Shown: positions 1-6,065 of the stretch, in pieces
Layout of the letters: every line of letters begins with the position of its first letter
How positions within the stretch are numbered: the first letter of the stretch is position 1
Program-made: the position numbers and the translations under genes
Assembly: GCA_944336815.1 (NCBI GenBank)
Contig: CALVLG010000053.1
Span: forward strand, 1-6,202
Length of the DNA stretch: 6,202 bases
Direction: 5' to 3'
DNA from: an uncultured Bacilli bacterium
Lineage (GTDB): Bacteria; Bacillota_I; Bacilli_A; RF39; UBA660
The notes under the pieces: model-generated
Told to the model about the DNA's origin: nothing
What the model saw: only the letters and a program-made list of their open reading frames with translations
Databases searched by the model: none

Positions 1-15
1 GAAGAAAAAATGATA

Positions 16-44
16 TTGACAAAAAATAAAAAACTGCATATAAT
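16..44 (+). promoter_or_regulatory. Consensus sigma-A promoter of the marR-ABC operon
   Basis: TTGACA at 16-21 and TATAAT at 39-44 are both perfect consensus hexamers with an optimal 17-nt spacer. Transcription should start near 51. This would be a strong constitutive promoter unless repressed, as expected for an operon controlled by its own MarR repressor. I see no clear palindromic operator overlapping it, so the operator is not assigned. The predicted start also bears on the marR start codon, because a GTG at 57 would have a leader of only about 6 nt. Confidence 0.85.
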
Positions 45-71
45 GTCTAACGTAAGGTGCCATACAAAGTG

Positions 72-77
72 GGTGAT
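72..77 (+). promoter_or_regulatory. Ribosome binding site that decides the marR start
   Basis: GGTGAT at 72-77 is complementary to the anti-Shine-Dalgarno region of 16S rRNA (the GGTGAT part of AGGAGGTGAT) and lies 6 nt before the ATG at 84. The upstream in-frame GTG at 57 has no such sequence before it and sits almost on the predicted transcription start. The ATG at 84 is therefore preferred. Confidence 0.65.
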
Positions 78-83
78 ATTTTG

Positions 84-509
84 ATGGAAGATAAGTCTGT
101 TTTGTTTTTGTTAAAAGATTTAGAAAAGAAAATCTTGCGGTTTTTTTTGGCAAATCAAGATGTAAATATGCCAAAACCAACGCCGACACAGTTGCAAATT
201 ATATGGTATTTAATTAAAAAAGGTGAAGCTGGAGTTTATCAAAAAGAGTTAGAAAGTTTGTTTTCTTTAAAAAGAGCGACTGTTTCGGGGGTATTGCAAA
301 CAATGGAAAAAAATGGTTTGATATACCGGGTTATTGATGAAAATGATACAAGAACAAAGAAAATATATTTACAGGCTAAAACGAAAAAATTGTTTTTAGA
401 AGGACAAGAAAAACTTAAACAAATTGAACAACAACTTATTCAAAATATTTCTAAAGAAGAGATGGAAAGTTTTAAAAAAACTTTAGAAAAAATGATTCAT
501 AATGTATGA
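84..509 (+). CDS. MarR-family winged-helix transcriptional regulator
   Basis: A 141-residue protein of normal MarR length, expected to act as a dimeric DNA-binding repressor of the operon it heads. The winged helix-turn-helix is seen at about residues 52-80 (YQKELESLFSLKRATVSGVL, then QTMEKNGLI), followed by the wing at about 82-97 with the family's Asp-x-Arg pattern (DENDTRTKKIYL). The helices before residue 30 and after residue 100 are the usual dimerisation elements. The start is the ATG at 84, because of the GGTGAT upstream and the promoter position; an extended GTG start at 57 would add 9 residues. The ABC exporter gene begins 25 nt after the stop. MarR proteins next to exporters usually respond to a small toxic ligand, but nothing in the sequence identifies it. 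Family call is secure; target and ligand are inferred or unknown. Confidence 0.9.
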   Translation: MEDKSVLFLLKDLEKKILRFFLANQDVNMPKPTPTQLQIIWYLIKKGEAGVYQKELESLFSLKRATVSGVLQTMEKNGLIYRVIDENDTRTKKIYLQAKTKKLFLEGQEKLKQIEQQLIQNISKEEMESFKKTLEKMIHNV

Positions 510-534
510 TGCTTTAAAAGGAAGGAAGAATTAG

Positions 535-2295
535 ATGATTAAGTTATTAAAACAATTAAGAAAACGAGATTGGCTACTTGTGGTTGTAAGTATCTTTTTT
601 ATTGCTTTTCAAGTTTTTTTAGATTTGAAATTACCAGATTATATGTCTAAAATTACAACTTTAGTTCAAACTGAAGGAAGTACCATGGCAGATATTTTAT
701 TAAATGGTTTTTATATGTTACTTTGTGCTTTTGGTTCTTTATTAGCGGCAGTTATAACCGGTTATTTTATTGCCCGAATAGCGGCCAATTTTTCTAAAAA
801 TTTACGGAAAAATATTTTTAATAAAGTTGGTAATTTTTCTTTACAAGAAATTAAAGATTTTTCAACTAGTAGTTTAATTACAAGAACAACTAATGATGTT
901 ACGCAGATTGAAATGCTTATTGCAATGGGTTTGCAAATGCTTATTAAAGCGCCTATTACAGCTGTTTGGGCAATTACAAAAATTTTAAATAAAAGTTGGC
1001 AATGGAGTGCTGTGACAGGAGTAGCAGTCATTATTTTATTATCGACTATTGGTATTTTAATGACGATTATTTTACCAAGGTTTAAAATTGTTCAAAAACT
1101 TATTGATAAAGTTAATGGTTTAACGAGAGAAAACTTGACGGGTATTAGAGTTGTAAGGGCTTTTAATGCCGAAAAGTTTCAAGAAGATAAGTTTGAAAAA
1201 ACAAATGCTGATTTAACAAATTTACAATTATTTAATCAAAAGAAATTGGCTATTATGCAACCGATGATGTATTTAGTAATGTATGGTTTAACCCTAGCAA
1301 TTTATTTTATCGGGGCTTATTTAATTATGAATTCACCTTTAAGTGGCAAGTTAACTTTATTTAGTGATATGGTAGTCTTTTCTTCTTATGCGATGCAAGT
1401 TATTATGTCCTTTTTAATGCTTGCAATGATATTTATGATATTACCTAGAGCTTCTGTTTCAGCTAAAAGAATTAATGAGGTATTAGATCAAAAGATTGAT
1501 ATAACTGATCCAGAAGGAAGAGGGGCAACACCACAAGAAGTTGGAACAATAAAATTTAACAATGTTTCCTTTAAATATCCTGATGCTGATGAATATATTT
1601 TGAAAAATATTTCTTTTGAAGTTAAAAAAGGAGAAACGGTTGCTTTTTTAGGTTCGACTGGTTCGGGTAAAAGTACGCTTTTAAATTTAGTGCCAAGATT
1701 TTATGATGCAACAGAAGGTGAAGTTTTGGTTGACGGGGTAAACGTTAAAGAATATAAGCAAGAAGATTTACATGATTTACTTGGCTATGTTCCCCAACGA
1801 GCTGTGTTATTTAAAGGAACGATTAAGTCAAATGTTTCTTATGGTAAAAGTAAGAAAAAGATTACGGAAGAAAAAATTAAGGAAGCTTTACATGTGGCTC
1901 AAGCTGATGATTTTGTTTTAAAACTTGATGGAACTTATAATCATCCAATTAGTCAAGGAGGAACTAATGTATCTGGGGGGCAAAAACAAAGACTTTCGAT
2001 TGCCAGAGCAATTGCTAGAGATCCAGAAATTTATTTGTTTGATGATTCTTTTTCAGCCCTAGATTATAAAACAGATGCAACTCTTAGAAAAGAACTTAAA
2101 AAGTATACGAAAAATGCTACAACTTTAATTGTGGCCCAACGAATTGGGACTGTTATGAATGCGGATAAGATACTCGTTTTAGAAAATGGGGAATGTGTTG
2201 GTATGGGAACACATAAGGAACTTTTAAAAACTTGTGAAGTATATAAACAAATTGCTTTATCACAATTATCAAAGGAGGAATTAGAAAATGCCTAG
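535..2295 (+). CDS. ABC exporter half-transporter, subunit 1 (degenerate ATP site)
   Basis: A 586-residue fusion of six membrane segments (about 13-31, 55-83, 130-150, 157-180, 240-265, 276-303) to a nucleotide-binding domain, the standard type IV multidrug or lipid exporter layout. Visible motifs: A-loop Tyr348, Walker A GSTGSGKST 373-381, Q-loop Gln421, signature VSGGQ 479-483, Walker B IYLFDD 499-504, D-loop SALD 507-510. Asp504 stands where the catalytic Glu should be, and Gln535 (VAQRIG) replaces the switch His. This is the pattern of the degenerate-site partner in heterodimeric exporters such as TM287/288. Its signature motif is good, so it should complete the active site of subunit 2. 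A purine-rich ribosome binding site (AAGGAAGG, 518-525) precedes the ATG. The gene overlaps subunit 2 by 8 bp, implying coupled translation and a heterodimer. Substrate unknown; a drug, peptide or lipid is plausible. Confidence 0.93.
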   Translation: MIKLLKQLRKRDWLLVVVSIFFIAFQVFLDLKLPDYMSKITTLVQTEGSTMADILLNGFYMLLCAFGSLLAAVITGYFIARIAANFSKNLRKNIFNKVGNFSLQEIKDFSTSSLITRTTNDVTQIEMLIAMGLQMLIKAPITAVWAITKILNKSWQWSAVTGVAVIILLSTIGILMTIILPRFKIVQKLIDKVNGLTRENLTGIRVVRAFNAEKFQEDKFEKTNADLTNLQLFNQKKLAIMQPMMYLVMYGLTLAIYFIGAYLIMNSPLSGKLTLFSDMVVFSSYAMQVIMSFLMLAMIFMILPRASVSAKRINEVLDQKIDITDPEGRGATPQEVGTIKFNNVSFKYPDADEYILKNISFEVKKGETVAFLGSTGSGKSTLLNLVPRFYDATEGEVLVDGVNVKEYKQEDLHDLLGYVPQRAVLFKGTIKSNVSYGKSKKKITEEKIKEALHVAQADDFVLKLDGTYNHPISQGGTNVSGGQKQRLSIARAIARDPEIYLFDDSFSALDYKTDATLRKELKKYTKNATTLIVAQRIGTVMNADKILVLENGECVGMGTHKELLKTCEVYKQIALSQLSKEELENA

Positions 2296-4546
2296 AGAAA
2301 TGCCTAGTGGTCAAGCTAATTCTTTTAAAGATGCAATTAGAAGATTGTTTCATGAATTAGAAAAATATCATAAACTTATTTTAACGGCTTTAATTTTAGC
2401 TGTTTTAGGGGCTATCCTATCTATTCTAGCGCCTAATCAGTTATCAAAAATTACGGATAAAATAGCCGAAGGGTTAGTAATTAATACTGAAAATGTTGAA
2501 GTTATTACGACCGAGATAAGCAAAAATTTTAGTGAAGAAAAGGTTAGTCTTTTACTAACGCCTAATATTAGTAAAGAGGAAATGGTTTCTTTATTAAGGG
2601 GGGAAGATATTTTAGAAAGTGATAAAGAAATTTTAAAACAGATGGAAAGTAATCCGGAAGCTTTATTATCTTTATCTACTGAAACGTTATCACTTCTTTA
2701 TAAAGATACGACTATTGATGGGGAGACGTTTAAGAAAGAAAGTATAATAGCGTTGATAAAATATTTAAAAAATGAAGGATCTTTTCCTGAAGAGTTAGGA
2801 AGTTATTTATTACCAACGCTTAATATTTTAGGGCAAGATATTCCAACTAGTGAACAAATTTTACTTTTTGATACTTTAAAAAATATGGGAGAAGATGCTT
2901 CGGTTACTAGTCTTTATAGTACTTTGGAACAAATGCCTAATATTTATAATTTAGTAAAACCGATGATGGATATTGAAGGAGTTACGAAAATTGTTTTACT
3001 TTTAGTTTGTATGTATGGGTTAAGTGGAATATTTACTTATATTCAAGCTATTTGTATGACAAATGCTTCTAATAAGTTTGCCAAAGATTTACGAACAAAG
3101 ATTTCGCATAAGATTAATGCTTTACCGCTTAAATATTTTGATGCTCATTATACAGGGGATACTTTATCAAGAGTAACAAATGATGTTGATATGATTCACA
3201 TGTCAATGAATCAATCTTTAGTTTCTTTGGTAAGTAGTATTACGCTTTTTTTAGGAACATTACTAATGATGTTTATTACAAACTGGATTTTAGCAATTAC
3301 AGCTATTTTATCAAGTTTGATTGGGTTTGCTTTGATGTTGTTTATTTTAAGAAAAAGTCAAAAATATTTTGTGGAAAGACAAGAAGAGTTGGGTAACTTA
3401 AATGGTCATATTGAAGAGATTTATTCTGGTCTTAATGTTGTTAAAGTATATAATGGTCGTAAAAGCGCGAATGAAAAATTCGACAAGTTTAATAATAAAG
3501 TTTGTGAATCAAGTTATAAGAGTCAATTTTTATCTGGGTTAATGATGCCTTTAATGAATTTTATTGGTAATTTTGGTTATGTAATGGTTTGTATTGTCGG
3601 AGCCCTTTTAACAATGAATAATATTATTTCTTTTGGGGTTATTGTAGCGTTTATTAGTTACGTTCGTTTGTTTACTTCGCCATTATCGCAAATAGCTCAA
3701 GCGATGACTTCTTTACAGTCAGCCGCCGCGGCAAGTGAACGGGTATTTGAATTTTTAGATGAAGAAGAAATGGCCAGTGAAAAAGATATAACAACAGTTT
3801 TAAATAAAGAAAATGTTAAAGGTAATATTAGTTTTTCCCATGTTACATTCCAATATGATGGGGCAGAAAAACCAACAATTAAAGACTTTACAGCTAAAGC
3901 ATTATCGGGCCAAAAAATCGCTATTGTCGGGCCGACTGGAGCTGGTAAAACAACGATGGTAAATTTACTCATGAAGTTTTATGAAATAAATGGAGGCGAT
4001 ATTTTAATTGATGATATTTCGACGAAAAATTTAACCCGGGCAAATATTCATGATTTATTTACGATGGTCTTACAAGATACTTGGTTATTTGAAGGAACAA
4101 TTAAAGAAAATATTGTTTATAATCGTAAAAACGTTTCGGATAAAGAAATATGGGATGTATTAAAAGCCGTGGGACTTGATCATTACGTAAAAACTTTATC
4201 AAAGGGTTTAAAAACAGAAATTGGTGAGAATGATGATTTATCAGCCGGTGAAAAACAACTTTTGACTATTGCTAGAGGGATGATTAGCGAAACACCATTC
4301 TTAATATTAGATGAGGCAACAAGTAATGTTGATACAAGAACAGAAGAACTAGTTAGCAAAGCAATGGATGAATTAATGAAAGGTAAAACGTCCTTTATTA
4401 TTGCTCATCGTTTGTCAACGATTAAAAATGCTGATTTAATATTAGTGATGAAAGACGGTAATATTATTGAACAAGGTAACCATGAAGAATTATTAAAGAA
4501 AAAAGGCTTCTATGCGGAGTTATATAATAGTCAATTTGAATTGTAG
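2288..4546 (+). CDS. ABC exporter half-transporter, subunit 2, with large extracytoplasmic insert
   Basis: A 752-residue partner of the preceding exporter, about 150 residues longer than usual. TM1 is at about 29-48, then residues about 52-231 form a soluble, acidic, Leu-rich insert without Cys, Trp or membrane segments, then TM2 at about 232-256, TM3 309-330, TM4 333-354, TM5 420-441 and TM6 446-464. By topology the insert lies outside the cell. The ATPase domain has Walker A GPTGAGKTT 548-556, Q-loop Gln596, Walker B FLILDE 671-676 with catalytic Glu676, D-loop SNVD 679-682 and switch His707, all canonical. Its signature is LSAGE (651-655), deviating from LSGGQ, which completes the degenerate site with subunit 1. 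AAAGGAGG at 2271-2278 lies 9 nt before the ATG at 2288; an in-frame ATG at 2300 fits less well. The stop codon lies against the IS end, so the last codons may have been affected by the insertion, although YNSQFEL is a normal-looking exporter tail. Confidence 0.93.
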   Translation: MPREMPSGQANSFKDAIRRLFHELEKYHKLILTALILAVLGAILSILAPNQLSKITDKIAEGLVINTENVEVITTEISKNFSEEKVSLLLTPNISKEEMVSLLRGEDILESDKEILKQMESNPEALLSLSTETLSLLYKDTTIDGETFKKESIIALIKYLKNEGSFPEELGSYLLPTLNILGQDIPTSEQILLFDTLKNMGEDASVTSLYSTLEQMPNIYNLVKPMMDIEGVTKIVLLLVCMYGLSGIFTYIQAICMTNASNKFAKDLRTKISHKINALPLKYFDAHYTGDTLSRVTNDVDMIHMSMNQSLVSLVSSITLFLGTLLMMFITNWILAITAILSSLIGFALMLFILRKSQKYFVERQEELGNLNGHIEEIYSGLNVVKVYNGRKSANEKFDKFNNKVCESSYKSQFLSGLMMPLMNFIGNFGYVMVCIVGALLTMNNIISFGVIVAFISYVRLFTSPLSQIAQAMTSLQSAAAASERVFEFLDEEEMASEKDITTVLNKENVKGNISFSHVTFQYDGAEKPTIKDFTAKALSGQKIAIVGPTGAGKTTMVNLLMKFYEINGGDILIDDISTKNLTRANIHDLFTMVLQDTWLFEGTIKENIVYNRKNVSDKEIWDVLKAVGLDHYVKTLSKGLKTEIGENDDLSAGEKQLLTIARGMISETPFLILDEATSNVDTRTEELVSKAMDELMKGKTSFIIAHRLSTIKNADLILVMKDGNIIEQGNHEELLKKKGFYAELYNSQFEL

Positions 4547-4557
4547 GTGACTAACTA
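4543..4557. other. Host/IS junction matching both bridge-RNA guides
   Basis: On the plus strand, 4543-4552 (GTAGGTGACT) is identical to the proposed right target guide of the bridge RNA. Plus-strand 4550-4557 (ACTAACTA) is identical to 5932-5939, the complement of the proposed left donor guide. The two matches overlap only at ACT (4550-4552), so the recombination core should be GT on the minus strand (AC, 4550-4551) or the AG beside it (CT, 4551-4552). Bases before this are host DNA and include the TAG stop of the ABC gene; bases after it are IS. This two-sided overlap is what the bridge RNA model predicts for an LD-core-RT junction. Confidence 0.65.
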
Positions 4558-4582
4558 TTAAAAGTCAAGTACTTTTTAATAG
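4555..4582. repeat. Imperfect inverted repeat close to the IS right end
   Basis: CTATTAAAAGT (4555-4565) pairs with ACTTTTTAATAG (4571-4582) around a 5-nt loop, with one bulged base. On the minus strand it contains TTGACT (the complement of AGTCAA, 4563-4568), a good -35 hexamer that would point out of the IS end. In a circularised element this could face a -10 in the other end. On the plus strand no T-run follows, so I do not call it a terminator of the ABC operon. Confidence 0.5.
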
Positions 4583-4612
4583 AAAGTTATAGAATGGAAA
4601 AGATTCCATGCC

Positions 4613-4639
4613 AAAAAGATTTCACAAGTGTGAAATCTT
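4613..4639 (-). terminator. Rho-independent terminator after the transposase gene
   Basis: A perfect 10-bp stem (4616-4625 with 4630-4639) closes a 4-nt loop. Read on the minus strand, it is followed by a T-run (5 T including the last stem bases, 4617-4613). It begins 19 nt past the transposase stop. On the plus strand the hairpin is followed by GAAAAAA, so it is directional. A second small hairpin (4594-4609, 6-bp stem) lies further on toward the IS end. Confidence 0.6.
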
Positions 4640-4658
4640 GAAAAAATTGAGTAATCAA

Positions 4659-5822
4659 TTATTTCAATAAAGACGAATCAAAATTAATGTTGTTTTTCTC
4701 AAGAGTATAAATAACTCTGATAAGTTTTTTACAAACATGAGATAAAGCAACTCTATGACTTTTACCTTCAGAACGTTTCTTTAGATAATAGTCATAAAAC
4801 TGTGGTGAATATCTTAAGATAGTCATGGCAATATTCATAATTGAATATCTAAGATGACCAGAACCATGTTTTACCATCTTGCCATTAGATGCTAGTGTGC
4901 CAGATTGGATAATACTAGGTTCAAGTCCAGCGAAGGCTAACATCTTACTAGGAGAAGAAAAATTGGTAATATCTCCATATTCAGAAAGAATAGTAGCAGC
5001 AGATATTTCACCTAATCCAGGAATGGTTAACATTCTAGGATTTAGTTCTTTGATAATTGTTGAAATTTGTTTATTTATTGGATCAATCTTATTATTAAAA
5101 TCATTAATAAGAGAGACATAAGTAGAAATAAGTAAATCGGTATTTTCATCAAAATGACCAATAGAGTTTTTAGCTAGTTCTTTAAGTTTAGCAAAATTAG
5201 CATAAGAAAACTTTCCACGAGAAATTTTTCTTAAAGAATCATAATCTTTCATTAAAGATATATGATTAATGTTCTTATATTTATCTACAATATAAAGTAA
5301 TGTAGTAGAAATTTTATCCTTAAAGAAAGGCTTTAATTCAGGAAAAGTCTTATCTAACTCGTTAGTTAAAAGGACTTCAAATTTACTTCTTTCCTTAATT
5401 AATTGTTCTCTACTTCTACATAATGACTTTAATGTATAAATGTGGTATAATAAATCCGAATTTGGTTTGTAAGGAACAGACATAAGATAATTAGCAATAG
5501 TTATACTATCTGCTTTATCAGTCTTTGTTCTTCGTAAGCTACGAGCTTTTAAAAACTGGTGAATGACAAGGGGATTCATTTTCATAAAAGAATATCCTTG
5601 ATCAATTAAAAACAGTTCCAAATTCAGAGAGTAATGTCCAGTTGCTTCAAAAGCAATATGGACATTGGATTTATTATAGGGTTTCAATTGGTCCAATAAA
5701 AATTGAAATCCTTTTTTGTTATTTTCAAAAGATGAATTTTCAACAATTATTTCACCTGTATTTGAGATAATACAGAAATCGTGTTTGTACTTTGATATAT
5801 CAATACCAACGTAATATATCAA
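4659..5822 (-). CDS. IS110-family DEDD transposase (bridge-RNA-guided recombinase type)
   Basis: A 387-residue protein, full length for the family. The N-terminal RuvC-like DEDD domain shows Asp8 (YVGIDISK), Glu59 (AFEATGHY), Asp102 and Asp105 (KTDKAD), which fit the four acidic residues of IS110 enzymes. A central helical region follows (about 125-260). The C-terminal Transposase_20 domain has PGLGEISAATILSEYGD at 268-284 and AGLEPSIIQSG at 298-308, where Ser307 is the likely catalytic serine by position. No frameshift or missing catalytic residue is seen. The start is the TTG at 5822, chosen because AAGGAGG lies 8 nt upstream; a longer frame from TTG 5879 has no ribosome binding site. The gene runs opposite to the surrounding operon. 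IS110 enzymes excise as circles and insert with a DEDD plus serine mechanism guided by a bridge RNA from the non-coding end. Activity here is inferred. Confidence 0.93.
   Translation of the reverse strand: MIYYVGIDISKYKHDFCIISNTGEIIVENSSFENNKKGFQFLLDQLKPYNKSNVHIAFEATGHYSLNLELFLIDQGYSFMKMNPLVIHQFLKARSLRRTKTDKADSITIANYLMSVPYKPNSDLLYHIYTLKSLCRSREQLIKERSKFEVLLTNELDKTFPELKPFFKDKISTTLLYIVDKYKNINHISLMKDYDSLRKISRGKFSYANFAKLKELAKNSIGHFDENTDLLISTYVSLINDFNNKIDPINKQISTIIKELNPRMLTIPGLGEISAATILSEYGDITNFSSPSKMLAFAGLEPSIIQSGTLASNGKMVKHGSGHLRYSIMNIAMTILRYSPQFYDYYLKKRSEGKSHRVALSHVCKKLIRVIYTLEKNNINFDSSLLK
5423..5451 (+). promoter_or_regulatory. Possible antisense promoter inside the transposase gene
   Basis: ATGACT at 5423-5428 and TATAAT at 5446-5451 have a 17-nt spacer, and the -10 is preceded by TGG (extended -10, TGn). 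It would start transcription near 5458 on the plus strand, antisense to the transposase start and bridge RNA and toward the kinase-like gene. Such matches arise by chance in AT-rich DNA, so this is only a candidate. Confidence 0.25.
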
Positions 5823-5828
5823 TATAAG

Positions 5829-5837
5829 CACCTCCTT
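5829..5837 (-). promoter_or_regulatory. Ribosome binding site fixing a TTG start for the transposase
   Basis: On the minus strand AAGGAGGTG (complement of 5829-5837) is a near-perfect Shine-Dalgarno sequence. AAGGAGG ends 8 nt before TTG 5822-5820. This rejects the frame's more upstream TTG and trims 19 residues that do not look like the family. Confidence 0.85.
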
Positions 5838-5850
5838 AATTAGTATGTTT

Positions 5851-6029
5851 GCACTGATTGTTTGACACAGAGTTTTCAATTATGTAATCACGTAGAATAA
5901 TAAAACATCGCTTAGAAGAACTAACGTGTTAACTAACTAATTAACAATAAAATTAAAAATCTGTGGTTTGAGTCACCTACGACCAGTCCATAAAGCGGCT
6001 GTAATAAAATAGGAACAAATCCACAGTGC
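5851..6029 (-). ncRNA. Putative IS110 bridge RNA (target loop then donor loop)
   Basis: Read from 6029 down to 5851 (about 179 nt), it can be folded by eye into two internal-loop hairpins. Loop 1 (target): basal stem CTGTGG-A-TTTG (6026-6016) with CAAACCACAG (5970-5961); apical stem CAGCC (6001-5997) with GGACTG (5989-5984), one bulge; right side of the loop holds GTAGGTGACT (5980-5971), the proposed right target guide. Loop 2 (donor): basal stem 5963-5951 with 5881-5868 (12 Watson-Crick pairs, one G-U pair, one bulge); left side holds TAGTTAGT (5939-5932), the left donor guide; apical stem 5930-5921 with 5915-5904 (two bulges); right side holds TTATTATTCTAC (5903-5892), the right donor guide. 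GCACTG (6029-6024) can also pair with CAGTGC (5856-5851) to close the whole, competing with the first bases of the target-loop stem. Order, position before the transposase and length fit the IS621 type. The left target guide is not resolved. Confidence 0.7.
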
Positions 6030-6031
6030 GC

Positions 6032-6063
6032 GATTTATTATACAACTAGTTGTATAATAAATC
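6032..6063. repeat. Perfect 32-bp palindrome
   Basis: GATTTATTATACAACT (6032-6047) is followed at once by its exact reverse complement (6048-6063), with the centre at CTAG. It carries a TATAAT on each strand (6053-6058 plus; 6042-6037 minus). Neither strand has a T-run after it, so it is not a normal terminator. It could be an operator dyad, a cruciform or a structured IS end. Confidence 0.8.
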
Positions 6064-6065
6064 AA
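6037..6065 (-). promoter_or_regulatory. Minus-strand promoter for the bridge RNA and transposase
   Basis: On the minus strand TTGATT (6065-6060) is 17 nt from a perfect TATAAT (6042-6037). Transcription would start near 6030, one base from the first base of the proposed bridge RNA. If the IS ends at 6046, the -35 would come from the flanking DNA; if it ends at 6125, the promoter is entirely the element's own. Confidence 0.55.

Noticed and set aside
57..83. GTG start giving a 150-residue MarR protein
   Set aside because: It lies about 6 nt after the predicted transcription start and has no ribosome binding site, whereas the ATG at 84 has GGTGAT 6 nt upstream.
762..1031. Minus-strand open frame inside ABC subunit 1 (others at 2153-2353 and 3697-3972)
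   Set aside because: These are antisense to conserved exporter regions, lack ribosome binding sites, and carry no recognisable motifs.
4879..5121. Plus-strand open frame of 80 codons inside the transposase gene
   Set aside because: It is antisense to the conserved C-terminal transposase domain, has no recognisable domain, and is a shadow of that gene.
5823..5879. N-terminal extension of the transposase to 406 residues (TTG at 5879)
   Set aside because: The added 19 residues do not resemble the family, no ribosome binding site precedes them, they would overlap the bridge RNA, and a near-perfect AAGGAGG precedes TTG 5822.
4543..5980. GTAGGTGACT (4543) and AGTCACCTAC (5971) as terminal inverted repeats of the IS
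   Set aside because: IS110 elements lack terminal inverted repeats, and the second copy lies inside a hairpin loop well short of the IS edge. A guide-target match explains both the position and the orientation better.
6002..6015. Left target guide matching the flank (for example TATTT-rich sequence near 6070-6080 or 6135-6145)
   Set aside because: The only matches are low-complexity, gapped or at the wrong distance from any core, so I left the left target guide unassigned.
6032..6063. Palindrome as a rho-independent terminator
   Set aside because: The stem is AT-rich and neither strand has a T-run after it; the plus strand continues with A residues and the minus strand with GCGCAC.
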